A stretch of DNA of 64,000 nucleotides, from contig NC_134097.1 in assembly GCF_000715075.1 (NCBI RefSeq), positions 66,931,190 to 66,995,189 on the forward strand. The letters run 5' to 3'. How positions within the stretch are numbered: the stretch's first letter is position 1; each line of letters begins with the position of its first letter. This stretch comes from Nicotiana tabacum (lineage: Eukaryota > Streptophyta > Magnoliopsida > Solanales > Solanaceae). A model generated the notes under the pieces. The model searched no databases. It had not been told where the DNA came from and saw only the letters and a list, made by a program, of their open reading frames with translations. Positions 1 through 12,200 of the stretch are shown here, piece by piece. Both the position numbers and the translations under genes were made by a program.

Positions 1-1323
1 CAATAATGTGGTGCCCTACCAAAGGCCACAGGGATACAACAATCAAAATCAGCAGTAGGGTTATCATCCTCCTCAGCAGCAACATGGTAGGAGACAAGAA
101 GATGGCTTTGCTAGACTCGAGGTAATGATGCAGCAGGTTATTGGGTCAAATGCGAAAATGAGTGAAAGAGTAGATGCACATGAGTCAGCTATAAAGAATA
201 TTGAAGTGCAAATGGGATAGATCTCGATGGTCTTTGAATAATAGTCCTCATGGGACATTGCCTGCAGACACGCAGGTAAATCCAAAAGATCAAGGCCCGA
301 AGCAGCTGATGGTAGTGAGTCTACGTAATGGCAGAGACTTAAACTTGGAGCAAGAGAGGGATCGAGAAAGCAGACAGGCTGAGACACTTGTACCAGTGCC
401 CATTGAGCTAGATGATTCAACAAAACTGACAGAGGTGACAGTACAACATGCCCAGGAAGAAACCAACACACAGATTGAGGCTGAGAAAGAAGCTGAGATA
501 GCCTAGGAATTGGTAGTTGAGGTGGTGTTTGATAAAGAGAAAGCCCAAATCATTGGGAAGAATAGACCTCCAACACCATTCCCATAGAGGCTAGACAAAT
601 ACCAGAAAGAGGAACAATACAAGAAATTCTTGGAGATGTTGAAACAATTCCATGTAAATATTCCATTGATTGATGCTTTGAAGGAGATGCCTGGTTACGC
701 AAAAATGATGAAGGACTTGATGTCCCGAAATTTCAATTTCCAAGATTTGGCCACAGTGACTCTAACTCGGACCTGCAGTGGTGTGGTGACCAGACTATTT
801 GCTGAGAAGTTGTCTGATCCAGGGAGTTTCACAATTCCCTACAACATTGGTAACTTTGCCTTTGCCAAGGCACTCTGTGATTTAGGGTCTAGCATAAATC
901 TGATGCCCCTGGCGTTATGTTGTTACAGCTGGCTAACAGAACTGTGAAAAGACCCTCAGGTATTATAGATGACGTGTTAGTACAGGTAGGGAAATTTGTG
1001 TTCCCTGCAGATTTTGTGATTTTGGATTGTATAGTGGATGAAGAAATTCCCATAATATTGGGAAGGTTGTTCTTAGCCACAGGGCACGCCCTTATTGATT
1101 GTGAAACTGGGGATCTCAAGATGAGGTTGAACGATGAGGAGATAATATTCAACGTGCAGAAATCTATGAGGTGACCAAGTGAATTCGCCAATTGTTCTCT
1201 TATTGATACCGTGGATATAATCGTGGAAGAGGATGATGAGACATTGACTATTGAGGATCCTCTTGCTGCATGTCTTGTGAATTTAGATGAGGTGAATGGG
1301 GAAGAATTGGCAGAATGGGTGCT
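1..1323 (+). pseudogene. Athila-type gag C-terminal part and protease (broken)
   Basis: This is the upstream half of a Ty3/gypsy Athila polyprotein that enters the window from the left. It begins with a Gln/Asn-rich gag tail and a region rich in Glu, Gln and Thr. A block follows with [18 protein letters not shown] and [17 protein letters not shown], typical of Athila gag-protease. The aspartic protease active site is [12 protein letters not shown] near 868-903, followed by the protease core with [14 protein letters not shown] and [12 protein letters not shown]. Stops near 56, 218, 504 and 584 and a frameshift near 900 break the frame. The reading frame stops at 1323 where element A is inserted and resumes at 11201. 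Function in an intact element: capsid and polyprotein processing. The 5' LTR and gag start lie outside the window. Confidence 0.85.
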
Positions 1324-3478
1324 TGTCACACCCCAAAAACCGAGGGGCGCGACCGGCGCTCGACCGGGTAGCCCCCAGCCAAGCGAACCTGGGCGCCTTT
1401 CCTATTCCACGTGATACCCTGCGTTTCCATCACCCATTAACCACATGAAATAGCCATTTATAAATTTAAATACATTCTTACGAGATTTACATAACATACA
1501 TAGTTACTTAGCGTGGTTTACAAGTTATACTGCCCAAAATACATAAGTACATAACCCAAGTTTCCTGTCTACGGAGCCTCTAAATACAACTGAAGAATAA
1601 TACGAAAATGCTGGCAATAAGGCTCCGGCTATACCTTACACAAATACCAAAATAAGACTCCGGGAAGAAAAGCGGCATGAGCCACGCAGGGCCCCGAGAG
1701 GAAAGGGGCTCACCAATTCAGCTGACGGGAGGTGAAGGAGTGCTACTGTCGGTGGGTTGGAGTACCTGTTATGGAACCACCTACAATCATAACACGAATG
1801 TAGCACCACCGGCAAAAGGGACGTCAGTACATTTGAATTGTACTGGTATGTATAAACAAACTTTACCCCAAGTAAAATCAAGAAATACACAGACAGCAAA
1901 CAGTAATAGAATCAACAATCAAATGCACATGAAAGGATCAACCAAAGCCAAGCAACTCCACAATCTCTCATTTTCCCCTTTCAACATTATTTCATCACAT
2001 CAATGGTTTCACAACTTTCACATATTTTTATTTTAATAGTGATTTCGATCACTTTTCCACCCTTATTACCTCGGCCACCCTTATCACCACAACCCACACC
2101 TTATTACTTCGTGTTGAGGCGCTCAACCCGATCCCACCGGACAATCATATTTCACACAACAACAACAACAATTCACAAAGAGTGTTCATAAACATCAATA
2201 CCAATTCCAACATATACAATGACCCATACACATTTCAAGTCACAACGATAATTGCCCACAACAAGCCATGTATGATATTGTCACAGTTGTTTCAATTGTA
2301 TCAATTACGATTTCTTTCCGTCGTTTGTTCCACAGCTCTTACCACGTAACACATTCATACCCACACACACTTGTGTTATTGCCATTTTACTCACACCACG
2401 ATAACGGAAAACTTAACCAACAACGTTCAAGGCACATTAATCACAGGAATTTCACAAATAGTCCACATAAGTAACACATACCAATTATCCGTACACCAAC
2501 AAGGTGACTTTACAAAAGTTAAAGTTAGCCATACATACTTGGAGTCGAATTCCCTTTTTAACTTCTACTTTCAATTCACCAACAGCCTAGTACCGTCAAT
2601 TTAGTTCACAAGTTAGCACATATAACTTTGAATTGAAGTTCACAAACTCAGCCCGAACTTACTTAGGTTTCCAACCCCTCTTTTGCAAATCTTTAGTTCT
2701 ACTTAATTCCTCTTACTAGATTCTAGGTTTTAAAGGACATGCATGTGTATCTCAACTTCCATTTTCAAGAATTAACGCATGAGAGTCCCCCTTTTTGTTT
2801 AAATTTGAAAACAATAAAAAAGGTTGGGGATTTTACCTTCAAGAACGGAGATGAAGACAATTACTTGAAATTCCCCGGCCCGAGTGACTTTGAAAAATCA
2901 AATTGATGGAGACAAGACTTTCTCTCTCAAGAATCCTCTCTTCCCTCTCTCTAGTTTTGTTCAGAAAATAGGTTAAAATAAGGGGCTGGGGTGTTTTATT
3001 GAAAAAAGGGTCGGGTTTAAAATTTAGAAAATTGGAGCCCGGGTTAGGTATGCGATCGCACTTTGCGATCGCAGAGGAGAAATGCGGTCCGCAGAATGGA
3101 CCGCAAAAGTGCTCCCAAAATTTGAACACACTGCTTGGGTATGCAGCAGAAATGCGGTCCGTGTACTCGTTCTGCGGTCGCATAATGCACCGCAGAACTG
3201 CCCCTCACAAAAATCCTAAGGGAAATATGCGACGACTATGCGGTCCGCATATCGGTTATGCGATCGCATATCAGGTCGCAGATTTAACCTCCAATTCGAC
3301 CAACACACTGACTCACTTTACAGCGATTATGTGGTCCGCATACCTGATATGCGACCGCATTGTCGACCGCAAAATCGTATTTTCTGGAAAATAGTATTTC
3401 TTGACTTTTTATATCATAGATTAGTACAAAAGGTCCGAACTACCGGGTTTTGAGTACAAGTTTTCACGGGGCCTTACA
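1324..3478 (-). repeat. 3' LTR of element A
   Basis: Direct repeat of 9026-11195, about 2.16 kb, bounded by TG and CA dinucleotides. The left end begins TGTCACACCCC on the + strand and the right end is GGGGCCTTACA. The unit contains a CpG-rich word array (3048-3380). Short ORFs in the LTR on either strand match no known protein and are treated as chance. Confidence 0.95.
3048..3380. repeat. CpG-rich dyad-word array in LTR A (left copy)
   Basis: Dense run of short self-complementary words: GCGATCGC (four copies), GCGGTCCGC and variants, ATGCGACCGCAT. They are spaced 10-40 bases apart with AT-rich or ordinary sequence between. The array lies about 100-430 bases inside the LTR start on the transcribed strand, which would be U3. 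The same array occurs in the other LTR at 10764-11098. Confidence 0.85.
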
Positions 3479-4006
3479 TCCTCCCCCATTTAGAATCATT
3501 CGTCCTCGAATGAGGATTTTGGAAATCGGTTGGTTTTGAAAACATGAAATGCAAACTCCTTTTTGAAATATTTTGTTAGAGTTTCTTTTGTAATTAGACT
3601 TATCTACCTGTCAGAGAGCCCCCAAAACATTATTTCCAAGCACCATTATGCTATCCCTATTATCCCTACAACTGGTATACAATTCATTACCTCAATACCT
3701 GCACATAATTTGGCCACTTCAATGAGTTCCATACAGTCCAACCACTTCAATACACTATACGCATTTCAATTAATCATTACCAATCTACACTACCTTTAAT
3801 CACTCACTTATCACATGAGTTCTTACAAAACTTTCACTTACCAAAAAGGGGCTTGCGCATGACTCAATTAATCACAACACATACAATTCTTGCACAACTT
3901 GAGGAGTTACAATAGTAAAGCTTTTTACTGAAAAATATGGGGTGTCTTTGCACCAGATTGAACACAACATCAATTTACTTAGAGACAAGAGTTCGCACGA
4001 TCACTA
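3479..4006 (-). other. Polypurine tract and 3' untranslated region of element A
   Basis: The polypurine tract is directly against the 3' LTR: on the - strand it reads AAATGGGGGAGGA (3479-3491), the usual primer for plus-strand synthesis. The rest, up to the integrase stop codon, is non-coding and shows nothing else recognisable. Confidence 0.8.
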
Positions 4007-5470
4007 CTAGACTTGTTCAAACAGATGGGGATATTTTGCTTTCATTTCACTTTCCGCTTCCCACGTGGCTTCCTCGACTTGTTGACTTTGCCATAGCACT
4101 TTAACTGAAGCAACTTCCTTGTTTCTCAATTTGCGGACTTGCCTATCAAGAATAACGACTAGAATTTCTTCATATGATAACTCTTCATTGACCTCGATAG
4201 CCTTGATTGGCATGATGGTGGATGGGTCTCCAACCACTTTCTTTAACATAGACACATGGAACAACGGGTGCACTAATGACATTTCAGGGGGCAATTCCAG
4301 TTTATAGGCCACCTGTCCTATCCTTTGAGTGACCAGATACGGCCCGACATATCTAGGACTCAACTTCCCTTTCTTCCCAAATCGCATGACTCCCTGCATA
4401 GGAGATACCCTCAAGAACACCCAATCATCTACTTGGAATTCCAATTTTCTTCGACGAATGCCCGCATAAGATTTCTGGCGACTCTGAGCAGCTTTTAGCC
4501 TTTCCTGAATGATTTTAACTTTTTCCATAGCCTGGTGCACGAGATCTGGCCTTAACAATTCTGCTTCACCCACTTCGAACCATCCAATCGGAGACCTACA
4601 TCTCCTCCCGTACAATTCCTCAAACGGGGCCATCTGAATGCTAACATGGAAGCTGTTATTGTAAGCAAATTCTATAAGTGGCAAGTGATCATCCCAATTA
4701 CCTTTGAAATCCAAGACATAGGCTCGTAACATATCTTCAAGCGTCTGAATATTCCGCTCCGCTTGACCGTCAGTCTGCGGATGGAAAGCCATGCTGAGAT
4801 TCACCTGAGTACCCAAACCTTGCTGAAATGTCTTCCAAAAATTAGTTGTGAACTAGGCCCCTCGATCTGAAATAATAGAAAGTGGAGTGCCATGAAGCCT
4901 TACTATTTCCTTGATATACAGTTGAGCATATTGTTCCGCAGTATCCGTGGACTTGACTGGCAAGAAGTGAGTTGATTTGGTGAGTCGATCCACTATTACC
5001 CAAATTGAGTCGAACTTGCGCTGAGTGCGAGGTAATCCTACCACGAAATCCATGTTGATCATCTCCCATTTCCACATTGGTATTTCCACAAGCTGAGTTA
5101 ACCCATCAGGCCGCTGGTGCTTAGCTTTTACTTGTTGACAATTCGGACATTTAGATACAAAGTCCGCCACACCCCTCTTCATACCGTTCCACCAATAAAT
5201 TTCCTTGAGATCACGATACATTTTCGTAGAACCTGGGTGCACAGAATACCTAGAATTATGAGCCTCCACCATTACCCTCCCCCGAAGATTATCCACATCT
5301 GGAACACATAGCCTACCTTGACATTGTAATACACCATCCTCACCATCGAGTGAAAATGTCAAAGTCTTGTTATTCAAAACTGCCTCATTCATCTGTGCTA
5401 ATACTGGATCAATGAGCTGTTTTTCCTTGACTTCCGCTACCAGTGACGATTCTGCTCCATTACGCACCAT
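4007..5470 (-). pseudogene. Element A integrase with C-terminal chromodomain
   Basis: Integrase inserts the cDNA into chromosomes. Reading down the - strand, the N-terminal HHCC zinc finger has its His pair around HNSRYSVHPG and the Cys pair in CPNCQQ. The DDE core shows MDFVVGLP (first Asp), IISDRGA (second Asp) and QAERNIQ (Glu). A GPY-type stretch follows (PRYVGPYLV). The end is a chromodomain with ILDRQVRKLRNKEV, VKVLWQSQ and EEATWE, the signature of Tekay/Del chromoviruses, thought to direct insertion to heterochromatin. A TAG at 4850-4852, just after the second Asp, splits the frame into 4007-4849 and 4853-5470. Upstream it overlaps the RNase H segment in another frame, implying a frameshift near 5440-5470. 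Lineage assignment is by recognition. Confidence 0.9.
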
Positions 5471-6319
5471 ACCCTTCCCCTCGTCTGAGGTCGAAATATG
5501 AACCCCAGACTGGCAAATTGATAAACCTCCCGAGCCAAAGGCCTCTGATCCGCTCCCAAATGAGCCAAACTACCCATGGACTTCCGACTGAGAGCGTCAG
5601 CCACCACATTCGCCTTCCCTGGATGGTATAAAATATCCATATCATAATCCTTGATCAATTCTAACCACCGCTGCTGCCTTAATTCAACTCCTTCTGCTTG
5701 AACAAATATTGGAGACTCTTGTGGTCCGAGAACACATCCACATGGACCCCATAAAGATAATGCCGCCATATTTTCAAGGCAAATACAACTGCCTCAAGCT
5801 CCAAATCATGCGTCGGATAATTCTTCTCGTGATTCTTGAGTTGCTTGAAGCATACGCTATAACCTTCCCATGTTGCATCAACACACACCCCAAACCGACC
5901 CTGGAGGCATCGAAATAAACCACAAATCCTTCCGTGCCTTCCGGCAAGGTCAATAGCGGCGCCGAGGTCAATCTCGACTTCAATTCCTGAAAACTTTTCT
6001 CACAAGCGTCGGACCATTAGAACTTAACTGCTTTCTGCGTCAACTTAGTCAAAGGGGAGGCGAGGGTAGAGAATCCCTCCACAAACCTCCGATAATACCC
6101 CGCTAAACCCAAGAAGCTACGGATCTCCGTCGGGGTCGTGGGTCTAGGCCAATCTTTTACTACTACAATCTTCTGGGGATCCACCTGAATCCCTTCACTG
6201 GAAACAACATGGCCCAAAAAGGTAACGAACTCCAACCAAAATTCACATTTTGAAAATTTAGCATACAAATGGTGCTGATAAAGGGTCTGCAGAACTGCCT
6301 TGAGGTGATCAGCATGATC
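5437..6319 (-). pseudogene. Element A RT connection and RNase H region (frameshifted)
   Basis: This continues the reverse transcriptase from the FIDD box: [19 protein letters not shown] and the [16 protein letters not shown] motif of Ty3/gypsy RT. RNase H follows: VVYFDASRVGLGCVLMQ (first catalytic Asp), the LELEAVVFALKIWRHYLYG helix (catalytic Glu), VFSDHKSLQYLF (Asp) and HPGKANVVADALSR (final His/Asp region). In the intact enzyme RNase H removes the RNA strand of the hybrid. The frame is broken by a stop near 6320, a stop near 6015, a frameshift near 5840 and another near 5690. Confidence 0.88.
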
Positions 6320-6322
6320 CTC

Positions 6323-7213
6323 CTAGCTTCGCGAATAAACAAGGATGTCATCAATGAAAACAATCACAAAGGAGTCTAGAAATGGCTTGAAGACCCGATT
6401 CATAAGATCCATGAAACCTGCCGGGGCATTGGTTAGCCCAAAAGACATGACCAAGAATTCAAAGTGACCATAGCGAAATCTGAAAGCGGTCTTAGGAATG
6501 TCCTGTTCTCTGATCATCAATTGGTGATACCAGGACCGTAGATCAATTTTGGAAAAGAACTTCGCACCTTGCAATTGGTCGAAAAAATCATCTATCCGAG
6601 GCAATGGATATTTATTCTTGATGGTGACCTTGTTAAGCTGTCGATAATCAATGCACATCCGGAGTGACCCATCCTTCTTTCTGACAAAAAGAACCGGGGC
6701 ACCCCACGGTGACACACTTGGCCGTATGAACCCCTTTTCTAATAAATCCTTCAGCTGTTCCTTTAACTCCCTTAACTCCGCTGGCGCCATTCTGTATGGT
6801 GGAATAGATATCGGCCGCGTATCTGGCAATACATCAATCCCGAAATCAATCTCCCTATCTGGCGGGATCCCTGGAAGCTCGTCCGGAAACACTTCAAGAA
6901 ACTCATTCACGACTGGCACGAACTCGGGGACAGACACTTCTGAAGTGGTGTCCGCCACCCAGACCAAATGGTAGATAAACCCCTTCCTAATCATCTTTGA
7001 AGCCTTAAGGTAGGAAATAAACCTACCTTTCGGCACCACACCATTTCCCTTCCACTCAATAACCGGCTCATTAGGGAGCTCAAGCCTCATGACTCTCGTT
7101 CGGCAGTCAAGTTTAGCAAAGCACGAATAAAGCCAGTCCATTCCCATAATCACATCAAAATCCACCATTTCAAGCTCAATAAGATCGGTCGTGGTAGCAC
7201 GACCACATACCAT
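6323..7213 (-). pseudogene. Element A protease end and reverse transcriptase
   Basis: This is a 296-residue uninterrupted segment. The first part is the C-terminal end of the retropepsin fold ([12 protein letters not shown], with a linker that follows). The Ty3/gypsy RT then shows all main motifs: [70 protein letters not shown] and the catalytic FIDDILVYS. One Asp of the usual DLRSGYHQ box is kept while Gly is replaced by Trp. The segment ends at a TAG immediately after the catalytic box. It is separated from the gag-protease segment by a single TGA, which looks like CGA decayed by C-to-T change. Confidence 0.92.
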
Positions 7214-7234
7214 GACAACACAATTCCTATAAAC

Positions 7235-8805
7235 TCACGTGGCTGTAATAGAATCACCAACCGGAGTCGATACAGAGAACGACTCATAAAGCTGTTCGGG
7301 TTCTACCCCAAAACTTGAAGCAATGAATGGGGTGACATAAGACAAAGAGGACCCCGGATCAATAATAGCATAACAATCAATGGCCTGAACAGACAAGATA
7401 CCTGTAGCAACATCTGGGGAGGCCTCTACACTCTGGCGACCACTCAAGGCGTAAAACCGGCTAGGTACACCTCTACCACGAGCTCCACCCCTAACTACAC
7501 CGCGTCTTGCTGGGGCTGGAGGATGCACGGATGATGTGGCAGCTGAAGAACCGGATGACTGAGAAAATCCAATACCCATGCCTTGACTGGGCGCACGGCA
7601 GTCCTGCTGGATATGACCTCTCACCCCGCATCTATAACACACCGGAATATCCAAATAACAAGTCTCGGAATAGAACCTCCCACACTTGGGGCATGAAGCC
7701 CTCCCCTGCTGCTGTGATCTCCCTCCTGGACGACCGAAATGATGGGGTCTTCTACTATCTGAACCTGATCTCAAGTGACTGCTCTGCTGATAACTGTGCA
7801 CAGATGGCGGTGCACTTGCTGAGGACTGGGCATATGACTGGGATGGCCTTGACGGCCCTCTCCACGGAACTGGTCTCCCTGAGTGACCCGCTGATCGGGC
7901 CCTGCTGCTACTCTCCCTTTCTGCCCATATTTTCAACTTCCTAGCCTTTATGGCCTGAGCGAACCCTACAATCTTCCCATAATTCATATCTGAGTGTAAG
8001 GCCGCTGTAGCAGCCTAATTCACCACCAAAGGACTAAGACCCTGAACGAATCGCCGAACTCGAGCATCTATGGTCGACACTAACTAAGGAGCATACTTGG
8101 ACAACCTCACAAACTCCATGTGGTACTCCCAAACACTCATAATGCCCTTCTTGAGGACCTCAAACTCTGTGGCACGAGCTGCTATTGTCTCGGCAGGCAA
8201 GAAGTGGTCCATGAATGCATCTACAAACTTATCCCATCTAGCTGGAGGTCTTCCCTCCCCATGGGAATCCTCCCACATCTCGAACCACGAATACGCTGCT
8301 CCCCTCAACCTGTATGAAGCCAACTCAACCCCTTCCGTCTCTGTAGCCTTCATCACTCGAAGGGTCTTATACATTTCATCAAGGAAATCCTGCGGATCGG
8401 CCTCTGGGTCTGTGCCCGTGAACTTTGGAGGGGCCAACCGCAGAAACTGGTTGACTCTGGAGCTGGCGGAATCCCCCTGTCCACTGGGGGGCACATGGGC
8501 ATCATGAGATTTCTGGGCCTGAGCGGCCACTAACTGGGTCAACATATGGATGACTCCTCTAAGGTCCCTATCAGAAACCCCGGGACCGGAAGCTGGAATT
8601 GCATTAAGATCAGGAATATCAGCGGGAGGGATGATAGCACCCTCTGCCGCAGCTAGAACAGGAATACTTGGTCTGGAATAGATGGGCCAGGCAGATTCGA
8701 GACCGGGGAGTCACTCTCACCTACGGCATCCGGTACATGATTCACAGCCACACTTGGGGTGGCATTGGCCCCGAGACCGAGTCTAGCCCTCTTCTTAGGT
8801 GCCAT
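7235..8805 (-). pseudogene. Element A gag with zinc knuckle and protease active site
   Basis: The start is the ATG at 8805 (MAPKKRARLGLG), directly after the leader. A frameshift near 8680 is followed by the gag core (residues such as FLRLAPPKFTGTDPEADPQ, ASYRLRGAAYSWFEMW, EFVRLSKYAP). Two stops lie at about 8081 and 8020. The Ser/Pro/Arg-rich tail then leads to the nucleocapsid knuckle CYRCGVRGHIQQDC (CX2CX4HX4C). The retropepsin active site follows: YAIIDPGSSLSYV (about 7340-7380). Function: capsid assembly, RNA binding and polyprotein cutting. It is in the usual gag-pro-pol order with the RT segment downstream. Confidence 0.9.
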
Positions 8806-9025
8806 TATTGAAAATTTGGAACAGAGCACGAGTTAGATGTAAATACTTCCACTTTTCACTTCACCGCACGATATAGAGTAACAAAGAAAAAGGTAATTTC
8901 CTAAATGCCCGTGTAGCCTCCAACTTATAGATGTGGTTGACAACACACCGATAAGGAGGACTCTACTAGACACGGCTCTGATACATCCTAGGACACTTTA
9001 AAACCTTAGGCTCTGATACCAAGTT
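8806..9025 (-). other. Leader and initiator-Met primer binding site of element A
   Basis: Against the 5' LTR, the - strand reads TGGTATCAGAGC at 9021-9010, a perfect match to the 3' end of plant initiator-Met tRNA. It is spaced four bases (AACT) from the LTR end. The remaining leader up to the gag ATG is non-coding. Confidence 0.92.
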
Positions 9026-11195
9026 TGTCACGCCCCAAAAACTGAGGGGCGCGACCGGCGCTCGACCGGGTAGCCCCCAGCCAAGCGAACCTGGGTGCCT
9101 TTCCTATTCCACGTGATACCCTGCATTTCCATCACCCATTAACCAAGTGAAATGGCCATTTATAAATTTAAACACATTCTTATGAGATTTACATAACATA
9201 CATAGTTACTTAGCGTGGTTTACAAGTTATACTGCCCAAAATACACAAGTACATAACCCACGTTTCCTGTCTGCGGAGCCTCTAAATACAACTGAAGAAT
9301 AATACGAAAATGCCGACAACAAGGCTCCGGCTATACCTTACACAAATACCAAAATAAGACTCCAGGAAGAAAAGCAGCATGAGCCACTCAGGGCCCCGAG
9401 AGGAAAGGGGCTCACCAATTCAGCTGACGGGAGGTGAAGGAGTGCTACTGTCGGTGGGTTGGAGTACCTGTTATGGAACCACCTACAATCATAACACGAA
9501 TGTAGCACACCCGGCAAAAGAGACGTCAGTACATTTGAATTGTACTGGTATGTATAAACAAACTTTACCCCAAGTAAAATCAAGAAATGCATAGACAACA
9601 AACAGTAATAGAATCAACAATCAATGCACATGAAAGGATCAACCAAAGCCAAGCAACTCCACAATCTCTCCTTTTCCCCTTTCAACATTATTTCATCATA
9701 TCAATGGTTTCACAACTTTCACATATTTTTATTTCAATAGTGATTTTGATCACTTTTCCACCCTTATTACCTCGGCCACCCTTATTACCTCGACCACCCT
9801 TATCACCACAACCCACACCTTATTACTTCGTGTTGCGGCACACAACCCGATCCCACCGAACAATCATATTTCACACAACAACAACAACAATTCACAAAGA
9901 GTGTTCATAAACATCAATACCAATTCCAACATATACAATGACCCGTACACATTTCAAGTCACAACGATAATTGCCCACAACAAGTCATGTATGATATTGC
10001 CACATTTGTTTCAATTGTATCAATTACGATTTCTTTCCGTCGTTTGTTCCATAGCTCTTACCACGTAACACATTCATACCCACACACACTTGTGTTATTG
10101 CCATTTTACTCATACCTCAATAACGGAAAACTTAACCAACAACGTTCAAGGCACATTAATCACAGGAATTTCACAAATAGTCCACATAAGTAACACATAC
10201 CCATTACCGGTACACCAACAAGGTGACTTTACAAAGGTTAAAGTTAGCCATACATACCTGGAGTCGAATTCCCTTTTTAACTTCTACTTTCAATTCACCA
10301 ATAGCCTAGAACCGTCAATCTAGTTCACAAGTTAGCACATATAACTTAGAATTGAAGTTCACAAACTCAGCCCGAACTTTAGGTTTCCAACCCCTTTTTT
10401 GCAAATCTTTAGTTCTACCCAATTCCTCTTACTAGATTCTAGGTTTTAAAGGACATGCATGTGTATCTCAACTTCCATTTTCAAGAATTAACGCATGAGA
10501 GTCCCCATTTTTGTTTAAATCTGAAAACAATAAAAAAGGGTTGGGGATTTTACCTTCAAGAACGGAGATGAAGACAATTACTTGAAATTCCCCGGCTCGA
10601 GTGACTTTGAAAAATCAAATTGATGGAGACAAGACTTTCTCTCTCAAGAATCCTCTCTTCGCTCTCTCTAGTTTTGTTCAGAAAATAGGTTAAAATAAGG
10701 GGCTGGGGTGTTTCATTGAAAAAGGGGTCGGGTTTAAAATTTAGAAAATTGGAGCCCGGGTTAGGTATGCGATCGCACTTTGCGATCGCAGAGTGGAAAT
10801 GCAGTCCGCAGAATGGACCGCAAAAGTGCTCCCAAAATCTGAACACACTGCCTGGGTATACGGCAGAAATGCGGTCCGTGTACTCGTTCTACGGTCGCAT
10901 AATGCACCGCAGAACTGCCCCTTACAAAAATCCCAAGGGAAATATGCGACGACTATGCGATCCACATATCGGTTATGCGATCGCATATCATGTCGCAGAT
11001 TTAACCTCCAATTTGACCAACACATTGACTCACTTTGCGGAGATTATGCGGTCCGCATACCTGATATGCGACCGCATACTCGACCGCAGAATCGCATTTT
11101 ATGGAAAACAGTATTTCTTGACTTTTTATAGCATAGATTAGTACAAAAGGTCCAAACTACCGGGTTTTGTGTACAAGTTTTCACGGGGCCTTACA
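9026..11195 (-). repeat. 5' LTR of element A
   Basis: Partner of 1324-3478. The two copies align along their whole length; one small difference is an extra TTATTACCTCG-type unit near 9780. On the transcribed strand the LTR starts with TGTAAGGCCCC at 11195. The promoter should lie here, but no clean TATA box can be assigned. Confidence 0.95.
10764..11098. repeat. CpG-rich dyad-word array in LTR A (right copy)
   Basis: Second copy of the array at 3048-3380 with the words GCGATCGC, GCGGTCCGC and TATGCGACCGCATA. Several words show CG-to-TG or CG-to-CA changes relative to the left copy, as expected for methylated CpG decay. Confidence 0.85.
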
Positions 11196-11200
11196 GTGCT

Positions 11201-12199
11201 GGCTCTAGAGGGCAGAGGGTTTTGGGAGAGAACACTTGAATTCGAGCCCTTGCACTTAGAAAATAGAGAAACTCCTCCAGCCGAGCCATCCATAGAAGAT
11301 CCACCAAAGCTGGAGTTGAAGCCACTGCCCACCCATCTCAGGTATGCGTTCCTATGACCTAACTCCACATTACCTGTTATTAGCTCATCTAGTTTGTTAG
11401 ATGTGCAGGCACAACAGCTTTTACAGGTACTCAAAGAGTGCAAGACTACCATCGGGTGGACCATGGCAGACATTAAGGGGATCAGCCCGGTATATTGTAT
11501 GCATAAAATTCTGCTGGAAGAGGGGCACAAACCTTTTAGGGAGCACCAAAGAAGGCTGAAACCCAAGAACCATCACAGGCTGGAGAATTTGTGTGGACTA
11601 TAGGAAATTAAATCTGGCCACATGGAAAGACCACTTCACACTTCCCTTCATTGATCAGATGCTTGACAGACTAGCAGGGAGGTCCCATTTCTATTTTCTG
11701 GATGGGTACTCAGGGTACAACCAAATCTCCATTGCACTAGAGGACAGAGAGAAGACCTCTTTCACATATCTATATGGAATTTATGCCTTTCGGAGGATGC
11801 CTTTTGACATATGAAATGCACCAACCATATTCCACAGGTGCATGATGGCCATATTCACTGACATGGTTGAAGACATAATGTAGGTGTTCATGGATGATTT
11901 CTTAGTGGTGGGAAACTCATTCGATGAGTGCCTTACAAACCTGACCCGAGTGTTGAAGAGATGTATAGAGACTAACCTTGTACTTAATTGGGAAAAGTGC
12001 CATTTCATGGTACAAGAGGGTATAGTCTTGGGACACAGGGTATCAAGCAAGGGAATCGAGGTGGATCGTGCTAAAGTTGATGTGCTAGCAAAGCTGGCAC
12101 CCCCACATCAGTCAAGGCAATCAGGAGCTTCCTCGGGCATGTCGGTTCCTACCGGAGATTCATTAAAAACTTCTCAAAAATTGCCAACCCTCTCTGTAA
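11201..12199 (+). pseudogene. Athila reverse transcriptase, with an internal deletion
   Basis: The Athila frame resumes after element [35 protein letters not shown] and the start of RT with CMHKILLEEGHKPFREHQRR. At about 11573 the frame jumps to WRICVDYRKLN. The segment usually found between REHQRRLNP and TGWRVCIDYRKLN in this family is absent, a deletion of roughly 50-60 codons that removes the first RT motifs. The later motifs remain: HFYFLDGYSGYNQI, YGIYAFRRMPFD, the catalytic VFMDDFLV box and GIVLGHRVSSKGIEVDRAKV. Stops near 11356, 11602, 11812 and 11881 and a frameshift near 12115 complete the damage. It cannot encode an active enzyme. Confidence 0.88.
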
Positions 12200-12200
12200 G

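Larger units (their letters stand above)
1324..11195 (-). mobile_element. Element A: Tekay/Del-type Ty3/gypsy chromovirus, complete but broken
   Basis: This is a full-length LTR retrotransposon of 9,872 bp on the - strand, inserted in the Athila polyprotein. The ends on the - strand are TGTAAG and GTGACA. The five-base target duplication GTGCT is exact (1319-1323 and 11196-11200). Removing the element and one TSD copy joins the Athila frame without shift (EELAEWVL then [16 protein letters not shown]). Order on the - strand: 5' LTR, initiator-Met primer site, gag with CCHC knuckle, protease, RT, RNase H, integrase with chromodomain, purine tract, 3' LTR. Two hand-compared LTR stretches of 118 and 135 bases differ at roughly 4-6% of positions, so the insertion is moderately old. 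At least seven in-frame stops and three frameshifts make it inactive. Confidence 0.95.

Noticed and set aside
9010..9021. tRNA-like 3' ends (CTCTGATACCA and similar)
   Set aside because: These are primer binding sites of retrotransposons, complementary only to the tRNA 3' end. No cloverleaf is present.
10741..11141. Overlapping 94-141 codon frames in LTR A on both strands
   Set aside because: They are open on both strands through the GCGATCGC/GCGGTCCGC array, a composition effect. No protein family.
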